58,246 nt of DNA, taken from NCBI GenBank assembly GCA_017464425.1, contig JAFUDX010000039.1, positions 1 through 58,246 of the forward strand, read 5' to 3'. Position numbers and translations under genes: made by a program. Under the pieces are notes generated by a model. The model saw nothing but the letters and a program-made list of their open reading frames with translations. It did no database searches and had not been told where the DNA came from. The DNA comes from Treponema sp. GTDB lineage: Bacteria > Spirochaetota > Spirochaetia > Treponematales > Treponemataceae. Within the stretch, counting starts at the first letter, position 1. Each line of letters starts with the position of its first letter. Below, piece after piece: positions 43,420 through 52,596 of this stretch.

Positions 43420-44181
43420 TCAACACACGGACTGCTCGTATTCTAAAATTTTCTGCGCAGAATCCTTTTCAAGAAGCTTCTCAATGAGTTTTTCTTCGGT
43501 TAAACAACTGTTTTCCAAAAAACTGAAATACGAAGTTTTTGCGAGAATGATATGGTCAAGTAAGGCGAGTCCGAGCAACTTTGCGGCGCGATACAGCCTG
43601 AGCGTGACTTTGACATCTGGTTGAGAAGGAGCAGGATTGCCACTGGGATGATTGTGGCTTAGTATGACGGCAGAGGCGTGTTCTTTAAGGGCCTCCGAAA
43701 ACACTTCTCGTGGCTCTATTATTGCCATATTGCTTACCCCGGTGCAAATCACCCGAATTGAAATTATTTCTTTTGCGCCATTCATGCTTATACACAGAAA
43801 ATGCTCTTGCTTTTGCATGGCATAATTCTGAATGAACGGAACTACTTCGCTCGGTGTTTTTATTAAAGTCTGCGGATTTCTGTTTATTCTTCGTCCCAAT
43901 TCGAGCGCGGAGGCAATCATCAGTGCTTTTGACTTCCCCATGCCCCTGATTTTCTGGAGGTTTTCAATCAGCGTGTCACTGTTAGAAGTCATAACGATGG
44001 ATAACACCTGCCGTGCAAGTTCTTTTATGGGCATTTCTTTTGTTCCTGAGCCCAATATCATCATGATGAGTTCTTCATCGCTGGGGAAGGCAAGACCGTG
44101 TTTTAAAGTGTTTTCACGAACGCGGAGCTTATTGGAACTTTCAAAAGAATCTTCGTTGAAAAAATCTAAGAATGTATTCAT
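43420..44181 (-). CDS. radC: RadC/JAMM-domain DNA repair-associated protein
   Basis: A 253-residue protein. The N-terminal UPF0758 helix-hairpin-helix region has KIRGMGKSKALMIASALELGRR; the C-terminal JAMM metal-binding motif is SHNHPSGNPAPSQPD with an upstream Glu (QEHFLCISMN). The function is still uncertain despite the name. ATG 44181 follows GGAGAAAAAG; a longer frame upstream lacks support and would overlap the divergent gene. Its promoter region shares a motif with the Rpn gene. Confidence 0.92.
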   Translation of the reverse strand: MNTFLDFFNEDSFESSNKLRVRENTLKHGLAFPSDEELIMMILGSGTKEMPIKELARQVLSIVMTSNSDTLIENLQKIRGMGKSKALMIASALELGRRINRNPQTLIKTPSEVVPFIQNYAMQKQEHFLCISMNGAKEIISIRVICTGVSNMAIIEPREVFSEALKEHASAVILSHNHPSGNPAPSQPDVKVTLRLYRAAKLLGLALLDHIILAKTSYFSFLENSCLTEEKLIEKLLEKDSAQKILEYEQSVC

Positions 44182-44263
44182 TTCTTTTTCTCCTGCATAT
44201 ATATAGGCAAAAAAATTCAATTTTTGGCAACGCAACGCAAAAAAAATCGCCGATAATTGCATT

Positions 44264-44860
44264 ATGAAGAAAAATAGTGTACGGTTTTTGTTTTTTATTG
44301 GATTTTGCTGGTTTTTGCAGGTTTTCTTTTCATGTGTTACCCCGCCGCAAAAGGAAGAATGTTCGCGCGAGCTTTTGGGAAGCCCGATGAAAAATTCTGA
44401 GCAACTCACCGCATTTTTTATGAATCATAAAAGTGATTTTGAGGACAAAGACAAAGTGGCACGGATTGCCGCTTTGTATGTAACAGAAGGTGCAATTGAA
44501 GGAATCAATTCTGATGTCGCATTTGTTCAGATGTGCCTTGAGACAGGCTTTTTGGGCTACGGAAACCTCGTTTTGCCCGAAATGAACAATTTTTGCGGGC
44601 TTGGCGCAATGGATGCCGAGCATCCTGGCGAATGGTTTGAGAGCGAGCAGATTGGCGTGCGTGCGCATATCCAGCATTTGCAGGCATATGCCACCACAGC
44701 CGAAGTTAAGTTAAAGCAAGAATGCGTTGACCCGCGCTATTCATGGCCGCACAAAGCAAAATTCGCCCGCACCGTCCAAGAACTCGCCGGTCATTGGGCC
44801 ACCGATCCCGAATACGGCATAAAACTTGACGGCTTGCTTACAGAATTGGAAAATTTTTAA
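44264..44860 (+). CDS. Lipoprotein with N-acetylglucosaminidase (GH73/FlgJ-like) domain
   Basis: A 198-residue lipoprotein (lipobox VFFSC, about residue 24) predicted to cut peptidoglycan. The glucosaminidase core reads RIAALYVTEGAIEGINSD, AFVQMCLETGFLGYG with the likely catalytic Glu, then NNFCGLGAMD and GVRAHIQHLQAYA, all in the family order. Length is that of a minimal domain. It is divergent from radC; ATG 44264 follows GATAAT at six bases and has no ribosome site. Confidence 0.85.
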   Translation: MKKNSVRFLFFIGFCWFLQVFFSCVTPPQKEECSRELLGSPMKNSEQLTAFFMNHKSDFEDKDKVARIAALYVTEGAIEGINSDVAFVQMCLETGFLGYGNLVLPEMNNFCGLGAMDAEHPGEWFESEQIGVRAHIQHLQAYATTAEVKLKQECVDPRYSWPHKAKFARTVQELAGHWATDPEYGIKLDGLLTELENF

Positions 44861-44864
44861 ATTC

Positions 44865-44937
44865 CTCACAGAGCTAAAGAGTACACAGAGATTTTTCTAG
44901 AAAAACATTTCTCTATGGTCTCTGTGTGCTCTGTGAG
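44865..44937. repeat. Inverted-repeat element family C, copy 2
   Basis: CTCACAGAG (44865-44873) and CTCTGTGAG (44929-44937); 73 bp, entirely between convergent genes; may act as their terminator. Confidence 0.8.
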
Positions 44938-44942
44938 AAATT

Positions 44943-45638
44943 TTATTTAATCGTCGTTCCTGTGTAGGCTTTGCCTTCGAGAATTGCGCGTGTGTTTTCG
45001 ATGTTTTTTCCGCCTGCGCAGATGACGACCAAGCCAAGTGATTCTGCTTTTTTGCTTGCAATCGGGTCAAAGGGGCAGTTTTTGCCAGGAACCCATTCAT
45101 CGCCGACCATTTTTCGGAAGTCGCTCCATGAAATCGTGTCGAGCGGCTTTGCGTCGGGATTTTTTCGCGGGTCATCGGTGTAGACTTTTTCGATATTGCT
45201 TAAATTTACTACCGTGTCCGCATTGAATTTTTCGGCAAGGAGAACGGCATCGTTGTCGGTAGAAAAGCCTGGCTTCCAACCGGCCGCGAGCAGAATGCGT
45301 CCTGTAAAATCCTTTGCCGCCGTTGGATCCGTCACAACGTCTTCTTTGCACAAATCGCCGAAACTTGCCTTTACGAACTGTGCGTTCAATCTAGTCGCCA
45401 TAATGCCAATCCAATCAGCTGCGTCCGTGCCATCGCTTTCTGCCGTGCCAGTGACTTCGCGGAATGCTTTCTGATAAATGCGGGCAGGTCCGCCACCGCC
45501 CACGACCAAAATCAAACGGTCGCTCGGATTTTTTGAAAGAAAATCTTTTACCATAGCGACAAATCGAGACACAAATTCCGTGTCAGGATATTCTGGTGCT
45601 ACGATTGAGCCACCGACAGACAAAACTTTTGTAGACAT
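44943..45638 (-). CDS. pyrH: UMP kinase (archaeal/spirochaetal type)
   Basis: A 231-residue amino-acid-kinase-fold protein that makes UDP. Motifs: STKVLSVGGSIVAPEYPD, VVGGGGPARIYQKAFRE, NADTVVNLSNIEKVYTDDPR and CPFDPIASKKAESLGL. It resembles the archaeal UMP kinase branch more than E. coli PyrH. ATG 45638 follows GGAGG; the upstream in-frame start is inside the preceding gene and is rejected. Confidence 0.85.
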   Translation of the reverse strand: MSTKVLSVGGSIVAPEYPDTEFVSRFVAMVKDFLSKNPSDRLILVVGGGGPARIYQKAFREVTGTAESDGTDAADWIGIMATRLNAQFVKASFGDLCKEDVVTDPTAAKDFTGRILLAAGWKPGFSTDNDAVLLAEKFNADTVVNLSNIEKVYTDDPRKNPDAKPLDTISWSDFRKMVGDEWVPGKNCPFDPIASKKAESLGLVVICAGGKNIENTRAILEGKAYTGTTIK

Positions 45639-45646
45639 AATTCCTC

Positions 45647-47392
45647 CTAATATAACCCAAGCACAATCGGGGTGTTCCAAAGAGAACTGTAATTTACATT
45701 TCCTTCGCTGGATTCTTCCCAAATCGTTTGCAATGCGTAGCTTCTTGGGCGCACGACAATCTTGCTGTTCGGCGAAATTGTCTGCTTGATTTCATTCTGA
45801 CCTTTTGAAAAAGCGATATGCTGCGAATCTAAATTCCCAAAATAAAATTCCCGCGCGTTCTCAACTGGGCGGAAGGCCTTATACGGTAATCCCGCGCCTA
45901 AAGAAATATCCACAGGAATCCATCCAAAATCTTCGATATAAAATTCAGTCCACCAATGGCTTTGCGTTTTCATTTTGGAATCAACGAGAATGCCCGCCAT
46001 CGGATTTGCAGGAATGAGCAGCGCACGAAGCAATGTAGTGTAGAAAATCGCAAAATCGTAGGCATCGCCTTTTTTGCTTTTGAGCAGGTCGAGCGGCGAA
46101 GCATCGGCCTTTCGCAAATCAGTGAGCAATTTGTAATTGTCAAGGATATAATCGTACACAAGCTTTGCCTGCATGTAGGGATTCGTTTCTTTTGCGACGA
46201 TTTCTTTTGCGAGCGCGACAATTCGTTCATCTTCTGATTGAATCAAAGAATCTGCGGCTGTTGCATTTTTGTAAAGAATACGGGATTTTGTTCCCTGAGA
46301 ATAGGGTTTTACTGCTTTTGCATTGATTTCTGTCTGAACGGAATATGCTGAAACAACGAAATTGTGGTTGAATCTGATTTTTTCGCTTTTTGAATTTGCT
46401 TTTTTGAGCTGCAGCTGATGAATGACCGTATTTTTGTAATCAGAAATGACTGGTTCGGGAGTGCACTCGGTAAGCTCAACCATCGGCTGCCATGATGTAA
46501 TAATAGGGCGTGGAAATCGCAGGGTAAGAGAAGTGCCATTTTTTGTGTCAACCGAATCGATGTCGGCATTGACCTGCAAAATGTATGTTTTTCGGGATGT
46601 GTATGATTTTTTGCCAGCGGGAATCGTGATTTCTTCGGCAACGGCTGCACTTTTGCCTTTTTCGGTTTCGACAAAGATGTTGCCCGTTGCACAGCCGTCT
46701 GGAATTCGGACGCGGATTTCTGAGTCGCTCCAAAACTCATAGTCGAAGTCAGTTTCGCTTGCTGAAATCACTGAAAAATCAAAATCTGCGGCAACTTCGC
46801 CCTGACCACTGCCCAAAGAACTGGCATGGGAGGCATCTTCTTGATTTGCGGTAAAAATGACTTTGGAAGTTCCGCGCACAGAACCAAAATCAGAGCCAAT
46901 AATGGTAAGAAGCGAGCCGTAGCTCCCCCTTGTGGGCGAAACGCTTGTGATTGTGGGAAGTGACGCCCTGACATTCTGCGTGACGGCGATGGGAATGCCT
47001 GCCTCATTTGCAAAAAATCCTGGCTTTGAGGCACCTGCCTGTGTGACTACTAAAACAAGCCCGTCTTGAACATTTGACGGCAGAATGAGTTTAATAAAAT
47101 TGTCAGTCCAATTGACATAGCCGCTTGCCGTGATTCTGATCCCGCCGATTTCAACATAATTGGTACCGCGACTTGAGCCAAAATTTGCGCCACGAATAAT
47201 CATTTCATCGCCAGGCGAGCCAACGACTGGAATGACCGAATTGATGACAGGAATTTTTTTTGATTTGACCGTTGCGACTGATATTATAGAAAGAACTGCT
47301 GCAATCACAAAAATATAAGAAAATACCCGAAACGCCGAGTATTTTCTAAAAAGGAGAGAAAAAGTGTTTTTAAGGTTAGAGTTTTTTAGCAA
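45647..47392 (-). CDS. TIG-domain membrane protein with transglutaminase-like domain lacking the catalytic Cys
   Basis: A 581-residue protein. A single N-terminal membrane helix (about 22-44) is followed by two IPT/TIG beta domains (PVINSVIPVVGSPGDEMIIRG and PTITSVSPTRGSYGSLLTII), a beta-rich middle and a transglutaminase-like fold near 400-500. There the usual GDC-x-D reads KKGDAYDFA (Ala 444), while His 479 (QSHWWTEF) and Asp 495 (WIPVDIS) are kept, so it is predicted inactive as a protease or ligase. It lies 3 bp after the anti-sigma gene. Confidence 0.85.
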   Translation of the reverse strand: MLKNSNLKNTFSLLFRKYSAFRVFSYIFVIAAVLSIISVATVKSKKIPVINSVIPVVGSPGDEMIIRGANFGSSRGTNYVEIGGIRITASGYVNWTDNFIKLILPSNVQDGLVLVVTQAGASKPGFFANEAGIPIAVTQNVRASLPTITSVSPTRGSYGSLLTIIGSDFGSVRGTSKVIFTANQEDASHASSLGSGQGEVAADFDFSVISASETDFDYEFWSDSEIRVRIPDGCATGNIFVETEKGKSAAVAEEITIPAGKKSYTSRKTYILQVNADIDSVDTKNGTSLTLRFPRPIITSWQPMVELTECTPEPVISDYKNTVIHQLQLKKANSKSEKIRFNHNFVVSAYSVQTEINAKAVKPYSQGTKSRILYKNATAADSLIQSEDERIVALAKEIVAKETNPYMQAKLVYDYILDNYKLLTDLRKADASPLDLLKSKKGDAYDFAIFYTTLLRALLIPANPMAGILVDSKMKTQSHWWTEFYIEDFGWIPVDISLGAGLPYKAFRPVENAREFYFGNLDSQHIAFSKGQNEIKQTISPNSKIVVRPRSYALQTIWEESSEGNVNYSSLWNTPIVLGLY

Positions 47393-47395
47393 TCC

Positions 47396-48181
47396 TTATT
47401 CCTTCATCATCTCTATATTATTACCCATTTCATGAAAATTGGGAATATTAATTGTGATAGAAATTGAAGATGATGAAAAATCTGGTGCAAAAACATCGAC
47501 TGAAGGCAGATTGCGTCGGAACTGATAGTTGATTGAATTTCTGTCTTCGTGAATGTAGGGCATTGAGCGAGAGCCACCGTTGGAAGCCAGATTTGTGGCA
47601 TAGATTGTTTTTTGCTCAACGGCAGATGCGTTTTGTGTGGATGCCGCTGCGCTTTCAGTAGCATCTGATTTTGCAACAGGCGTTTCTGAAACAGCAAGAC
47701 CTTTTGACAAATCTTCTTTTGAGATATTTCCGTCAACAACGACTTCGTTCTTTGCGATTGGCTCGATGCTCTTGTTTTTCATGATTGAGATAGCCGCAAT
47801 CGCCGTTTCCTTTGCGTTTGAAAGCGAATTGTAGTGAACGGGAATGAACACGAGCGCGAACACTGCCGCCGCCGCCGCGAAAGAAGAGGCGTATTTTACG
47901 AACGGTGTGATGAACGATTTTTGCTCGCCCGCAAAAGAGACATTCTGAGCGTAGCGCATTTTTGTCTGCAATCGCGCAAAGCTTTCTTCCATAAAATCGC
48001 TGGAGACTGTCTTTTCGCTTGCGTCTTCTTTGAGTAAGTCATGAAGTTTCTGCATTTTTGAGAGAGCAGATTTTTCTTTCTCGTTTGCAGAGACAAGACT
48101 TTCGTACTGAGAAACAAAACTTTCCGGCATTTCGCCGTCGATGTACACAGAGTGTAAATCTTTTTCAAGAGATGTAGACAT
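47396..48181 (-). CDS. Anti-sigma factor (membrane-anchored)
   Basis: A 261-residue protein. The N-terminal 100 residues form a soluble helical domain (LEKDLHSVYIDGEMPESFVSQ), followed by one membrane segment (about 112-131, SSFAAAAAVFALVFIPV) and a low-complexity Ser/Ala/Asn-rich extracytoplasmic part. The YIDGE-x-P pattern is common to anti-sigma factors of ECF systems. The start overlaps the sigma gene by 17 bp, with a GGAGG site. It should hold the adjacent ECF sigma inactive; the signal is unknown. Confidence 0.82.
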   Translation of the reverse strand: MSTSLEKDLHSVYIDGEMPESFVSQYESLVSANEKEKSALSKMQKLHDLLKEDASEKTVSSDFMEESFARLQTKMRYAQNVSFAGEQKSFITPFVKYASSFAAAAAVFALVFIPVHYNSLSNAKETAIAAISIMKNKSIEPIAKNEVVVDGNISKEDLSKGLAVSETPVAKSDATESAAASTQNASAVEQKTIYATNLASNGGSRSMPYIHEDRNSINYQFRRNLPSVDVFAPDFSSSSISITINIPNFHEMGNNIEMMKE

Positions 48182-48713
48182 CATCAGCCTCCAATAATTT
48201 TTCAAGTTGCTCTCGCGCACGGAACATGCGGATTTTTACGTTTCCTTCCGTAATGCCGAGCACCTTGCCGATTTCTTTGTAGTTGAGGTCGCCGTATTCG
48301 CGCAAGATGAGAACTTCTCGCAGGCTTTTAGGCAACTTGTTCAGGGCTTCAAGCGCGATTCGCTTGGCATCTTCTTTGAGCAGGGAAGTGTCCGCGCTTT
48401 CGGAAGATTTTTTGCTTTCGTAGAGGACTTTATGATACGCCTTTGACTCACGCACCTTTCGCTTTGCATAATTGAGACTCGCGTTTTTTACCACGCGGAT
48501 AAGCCAGAATTTTGCGTCGTCAAGGCTCGGAAAGACCATGTTTTTTTCGCTTGCCTTGATGTAAGAGTCGTGCACAAGGTCTTCAGCAGCCTCTTCGTCA
48601 TTCACAACGCGCCATGCCACCTTGTAAAGCAGGGTGAATGTCTCGTTGTAAATTGCCCTGAAGTCAGCCGGATTTGCTGCATTGTATGTTTTATGAATCT
48701 GTAGTTCCGGCAT
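48165..48713 (-). CDS. ECF-type RNA polymerase sigma factor
   Basis: A 182-residue sigma factor. Region 2: FTLLYKVAWRVVNDEEAAEDLVHDSY; region 4: LPKSLREVLILREYGDLNYKEIGKVLGITEGNVKIRMFRA, a clear HTH. The length is normal for ECF. ATG 48713 with GGAG at 11 bases and GAGGAAG nearer is preferred to TTG 48737, which overlaps the site. First gene of the sigma, anti-sigma, TIG-transglutaminase operon. Confidence 0.93.
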   Translation of the reverse strand: MPELQIHKTYNAANPADFRAIYNETFTLLYKVAWRVVNDEEAAEDLVHDSYIKASEKNMVFPSLDDAKFWLIRVVKNASLNYAKRKVRESKAYHKVLYESKKSSESADTSLLKEDAKRIALEALNKLPKSLREVLILREYGDLNYKEIGKVLGITEGNVKIRMFRAREQLEKLLEADDVYIS

Positions 48714-48787
48714 TTTCTTCCTCACTCCTTTGAACAATGATGATGTCGTTTGGTTACAATTTTCTTATTTTTTAGGGCGATTCCGCG

Positions 48788-50344
48788 CTAGTTTCGCTTC
48801 CAAGTCGGGCCTTGCGGAGTATCGATGATTGTGATTCCGCGCTGGCTGAGCTGGTTTCGGATTTCGTCTGCGCGGGCAAAATCCTTTGCTTTTTTTGCCG
48901 CCGTTCGTTCCTCTACCAATGCCGTGATTTCAGCCGCTTCCGGGTCGCCTGCGTGGTCGTCAAGGTGAGCTTGTGCTTGTTGTGCCTGTTTTTCGGCAAT
49001 CGCAATCGCGTTTTCAATCACCGAAAGCGAAAGTACTTTGTCCATCACGAAAATTTCTGCCAAAGCCTCGCTTGCCTTTTGTCCTTTTCCGTTTGAAGCC
49101 TTCTGCAACGCCGAAAGCGCGACCGGAGTAGCAAGGTCGTTTTCCAATCCCTCGCGGAACCGCTTTAGATTCTCTGTTTCACCGAGATTTTTTGCAATCT
49201 CACCGAGAATTTCTGCGTAATTTTCAGTTTTCAGTTTTACATTTTCCGTTTGCTCGGCTTTGTTCACAAGTTTTGCAACTCGCTCGTTCAACGCCGCTCT
49301 GCCGTTCTTTGCGGATTCAAGCGCGTCCATCGAGAAAATAAGCGGTTTTCGGTAATGACCGCCGAGCAGGAAGAATCGGTAATCAAGCGGTGCAAAGCCC
49401 TTGCTCGTAAGCGAAAATCCTTTCTCTGGCGGAAGTTCGGTCTGGAGCGTGATAAAATGCCCGCTCGACTTCGACATTTTTCCGCCTTCGAGAATCAGGA
49501 ATTCGTTGTGCATCCAGTATTTGACCCAGGGACCGGCTTTGCGCTCTTCTTCCGTAAAACTTCCCTCGCTCTGCGCGATTTCGTTTGTGTGGTGGACGGG
49601 CACATGGTCGATTCCACCCGTATGAATGTCGATGTGCTTTCCGAGATATTTCATGCTCATCGCCGAGCACTCAATGTGCCAGCCGGGGTAGCCTCTCCCC
49701 CACGGAGAATCCCAAGTCATCGCCTGATTTTCAAATTTTGATTTTGTGAACCAAAGAACGAAGTCGCCTGGGTTTCGCTTGTTTTCGTCAATTACAACTT
49801 CTTTGCGCTTTCCTTTACCAGCAACGAGTTTTTCCAAATCAAGGTTCGCGAGTTTTCCGTAATCGGGGTAGGTGGAGATGTCGTAGTACAAGTTTCCGCC
49901 CGCCATGTAGGTGTGACCGTTCGCCTCGATTTTTTTAATCAATTCAATCATTTCGGTGATGTGCTCGGTCGCTTTGCAAATCACATCAGGGTGGCGGATA
50001 TTGAGCGCGTCGATGTCCTTCATGAACGCGTCGGTGTAAAACTGCGCCACTTCAAGTACGCTCTGGTGCCGTTCTTCGGCGGATTTGAGCATTTTGTCGT
50101 CACCTTCGTCATCGTCTCCCGTCAAGTGACCGACATCGGTGATGTTCATGACATGTTTGATGTCATAGCCGAGGTAAGAAAGCGTTTTGTCGAGAATATC
50201 CAAGAACACATAGGCGCGAAGATTTCCGATATGCGCGTAATTGTAGACTGTAGGACCGCATCCGTAAAAACCGACATGCCCCGCCGTAATCGGCTCAAAT
50301 TCCTGCATCGCGCGACCCATTGTATTAAAAAGTTTCAGTGCCAT
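48788..50344 (-). CDS. cysS: Cysteinyl-tRNA synthetase
   Basis: A 518-residue class I synthetase that charges tRNA(Cys). HIGH-like HIGN follows YGCGPTVYNYAHIGN, zinc ligands are visible in WHIECSAM and HHTNEIAQSE, and the KMSKSSGHFI loop is intact. The C-terminal QRGITIIDTPQGPTWKR is the family end. It appears to be a single gene. Because the metY leader peptide reads Cys codons, cysS activity could feed that attenuator. Confidence 0.96.
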   Translation of the reverse strand: MALKLFNTMGRAMQEFEPITAGHVGFYGCGPTVYNYAHIGNLRAYVFLDILDKTLSYLGYDIKHVMNITDVGHLTGDDDEGDDKMLKSAEERHQSVLEVAQFYTDAFMKDIDALNIRHPDVICKATEHITEMIELIKKIEANGHTYMAGGNLYYDISTYPDYGKLANLDLEKLVAGKGKRKEVVIDENKRNPGDFVLWFTKSKFENQAMTWDSPWGRGYPGWHIECSAMSMKYLGKHIDIHTGGIDHVPVHHTNEIAQSEGSFTEEERKAGPWVKYWMHNEFLILEGGKMSKSSGHFITLQTELPPEKGFSLTSKGFAPLDYRFFLLGGHYRKPLIFSMDALESAKNGRAALNERVAKLVNKAEQTENVKLKTENYAEILGEIAKNLGETENLKRFREGLENDLATPVALSALQKASNGKGQKASEALAEIFVMDKVLSLSVIENAIAIAEKQAQQAQAHLDDHAGDPEAAEITALVEERTAAKKAKDFARADEIRNQLSQRGITIIDTPQGPTWKRN

Positions 50345-50474
50345 AAATTCCTCTGTGGATAAAAGTTCTCGTTCTTTCTATAATAAAACCAATGAATAAT
50401 ATAGAACAAATCGCGTAATTCTTCAATGAGGGAATAAAAAAGCAGCCCCCGCTTAGGGAAGCCGCTTTGATAAA

Positions 50475-50747
50475 CTAAAACCTGCCAGCAAGGACATCTT
50501 CTCGCAAACATTTGTTCATTCGAGTCTGATAGCCTTTGCCCGTCGCTTTCATCATTGCCAGAATATCTGCATCGATTTTAAACGAAATCATCACTTTTTT
50601 GGGAGTAATATCAAAGTATTCTTTATGATACGGAACGAATTCGCGCAATTCTTCTTTCGTGAATTTAGGAGAATCTTCATCATAGGTGATTGGAAATTTC
50701 TCAATTTCGGCGATTCGCTCAGCCGTTAATTTGTCTGATGTAATCAT
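50475..50747 (-). CDS. brnA: BrnA-family antitoxin
   Basis: A 90-residue protein with the ribbon-helix-helix part KVMISFKIDADILAMMKATG followed by YQTRMNKCLREDV, matching BrnA. It represses its own operon and neutralises BrnT. The start overlaps the toxin 3' end by 29 bp and has AGGAGGT. Confidence 0.9.
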   Translation of the reverse strand: MITSDKLTAERIAEIEKFPITYDEDSPKFTKEELREFVPYHKEYFDITPKKVMISFKIDADILAMMKATGKGYQTRMNKCLREDVLAGRF

Positions 50748-51033
50748 AGTAGACCTCCTTCAAGTCATTGTCTGCCCTTTGTGCCGAGATGATTCTTGTT
50801 CTTCCCCGCTCGGTAAAAGTTGTAACAAGAACCAACAGACCGCTTATACAACCGATTCCATTCCATCGCTCTTCATCAACAGAATGATTTTTATCATAAC
50901 GGACAAGAAAATATGGGTCGTCAAACACATCAGTTATTTCTTCAAAGCCAAATCCGTGCTTTTTGCGGTTGATTTCATTTTTTTCTTCGTCCCACTCAAA
51001 GCGGCCGTCATCGCTGATTATAGTTTTGCCCAT
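50719..51033 (-). CDS. brnT: BrnT-family ribonuclease toxin
   Basis: A 104-residue toxin of the RelE/barnase-like fold. Typical BrnT words are FEWDEEKNEINRKKHG, FEEITDVFDDPYF, DEERWNGIG and ERGRTRIISAQRA. ATG 51033 is chosen with AAGGA upstream; the longer in-frame version begins inside the promoter. It precedes brnA, the usual order. Confidence 0.9.
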   Translation of the reverse strand: MGKTIISDDGRFEWDEEKNEINRKKHGFGFEEITDVFDDPYFLVRYDKNHSVDEERWNGIGCISGLLVLVTTFTERGRTRIISAQRADNDLKEVYYDYIRQING

Positions 51034-51049
51034 AAAAAAATCCTTACAG

Positions 51050-51080
51050 ACAGTATATACCCGTAAGAATATACTGTCAA
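51050..51080 (-). promoter_or_regulatory. brnTA promoter and overlapping operator
   Basis: Minus strand TTGACA (51080-51075), 17 bp, TATACT (51057-51052). ACAGTATA and TATACTGT (51050-51057, 51070-51077) form a perfect 8-bp inverted repeat covering the -10 and part of the -35: a likely BrnA operator. Confidence 0.8.
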
Positions 51081-51162
51081 ATATATAATCTATGATTGAC
51101 ACCCGCAAAGCAACCTCCCGTTTTGGGAAGCTGCTTTTAGCGTGTCACTGCTTGTAGGACAA

Positions 51163-52433
51163 TTAGTTTGTACTATCAAACTCCGCTGAAATGTTTACAC
51201 GAGAGTTTGGCATTGTGAAAGTCCATTTTAAGGTATCGTTTTCGACCTGCGTGAGTGGAAGTTCTCTATCTCCAAAGTCAGTTTCACTTTCATAATAGTA
51301 ATATTCGACTTTTGGATAGCCCTCTCTGATATTTTGACCAGTAGGAGGAGTAACGGTAAATGTAACAGTATCTCCTACTTTGACCAATCCTGAAGGAGAA
51401 GCCGCTATAGTTTCTTCATCATAACTGACTGGACGGTAAAAAATCTCATTCCAGTGAGCATAAATTACGGTGTCGTCAACAACACGTGTGTCAAAGTCGT
51501 ATACTTTGGCATCTTCTCCAGTATCGTCATACCAGTTTTTGAATTCGTATTTTATGTTATAGTCAGGCAGCCCCTCCATTTTGGTGAGTTCTTCTTCTGT
51601 ATAATAATCGGCTTTTGTAGGATTTGCAGGTCTTCGCACTTTATCCCCGAGCGTAACAGTAACTTCGTCTCTCATGTCACCGCTGGCCCCCTCTTTGGCA
51701 AACTCTACGATAAAAGTAGGCTTTACGAATGTGAGAACATTGTTTTCACCCACGGTGAATTCAATATAATAGTCTAAAGTATCTAAAGTAATAGAATCGT
51801 CCTCAACGCTTGCATATCCGCTCTCAATTGCAGTGGTTCCATTGTTAAAGAATGCGTCAAAATGGTTGTTTAGGATTTCGATTGTATATGTTCCAGCCGT
51901 CATATCAGGGAGGGCAGACGATTGTACAAAAAGCGATGCCAAATCCTCGTCGAGAACCCATGTGTATGTCATCGTGTCGTCCGTGACTGGACCTGGGGTT
52001 GGAGTGATGTTTTCGCCCGAAACGAGCGTGAGGACATTGCTTGAGCCGACGGTGAATGTGAGCGTATACGGAGTTACATCTTCAAGAGCAGTTCCGCCAG
52101 CATTCAGCTCTTTTGAGATTAATGCGGAAAGGGTTGTATCTGTGAGTGTCCATGTTCCGCTTGCGACAGCAGTCGTTCCGAGACTGGTGGTGAATGTTTT
52201 GTCTGATTTTGCATTGATTGTGTAGGTGCCGGCATCTACGTTCAGAGCTGTAGCCATATCGGGATCTACGACCCAAGTGTAAACAGTTTCTGTCGGTGTG
52301 ACAGAATCGCTTGGTGTGTTTTCTTTATCGCCATTGTCACAGGCAACAAAAAAAGTAAGTAAAAGAGTTGAGAGAAGAAAAAGGACTAGTTTAAATACCC
52401 CCCCCCCCCGCTATACAATTTTACAGTTTTCAT
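51163..52433 (-). CDS. Surface lipoprotein with InlB-like repeat, phase-variable at a poly-C/G tract (currently out of frame)
   Basis: ATG 52433 has a perfect GGAGG site and promoter, but 12 G residues (minus strand; 52409-52398) shift the frame to an early stop. With 10 or 13 G it would read MKTVKLYSGGGG, then a hydrophobic stretch and lipobox TFFVAC, giving about 423 residues. The rest is open: repeats of about 80 residues (GTYTINAKSDKTFTT; GTYTIEILNNHFDAFF), then an InlB B-repeat (KYEFKNWYDDTGEDAK...YAHW) and a C-terminal beta domain. Surface adhesion is a guess. Confidence 0.8.
52398..52409 (-). repeat. Homopolymer C12 (G12 on coding strand), probable phase-variation switch
   Basis: Twelve consecutive C lie just inside the lipoprotein gene, in the signal-peptide n-region. 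Slippage by one (13) or two (10) restores the frame. Confidence 0.85.
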
Positions 52434-52465
52434 AAGGTACCTCCATTATGATATTTTTTTAGTGT

Positions 52466-52530
52466 CTGGCAGAAAAAATAACTGCCAGTTTGTGTTAAGG
52501 TTATTTTAACGCATAATACTGATATTTCAA
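52466..52530 (-). promoter_or_regulatory. Promoter and leader hairpin of the phase-variable lipoprotein gene
   Basis: Minus strand TTGAAA (52530-52525), 16 bp, TAAAAT (52508-52503). The leader then contains a perfect CTGGCAG/CTGCCAG hairpin (52488-52466). Confidence 0.6.
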
Positions 52531-52596
52531 GAAAAATTTTAACATTATGTAAAGAAAACAAGAAAAAAATCAATGACTGAGCGATTGAACTTGACT

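Noticed and set aside
44249..44256. Perfect sigma-28 -10 box GCCGATAA before the glucosaminidase gene
   Set aside because: No TAAA-like -35 about 15 bases upstream, so flagellar control is not supported.
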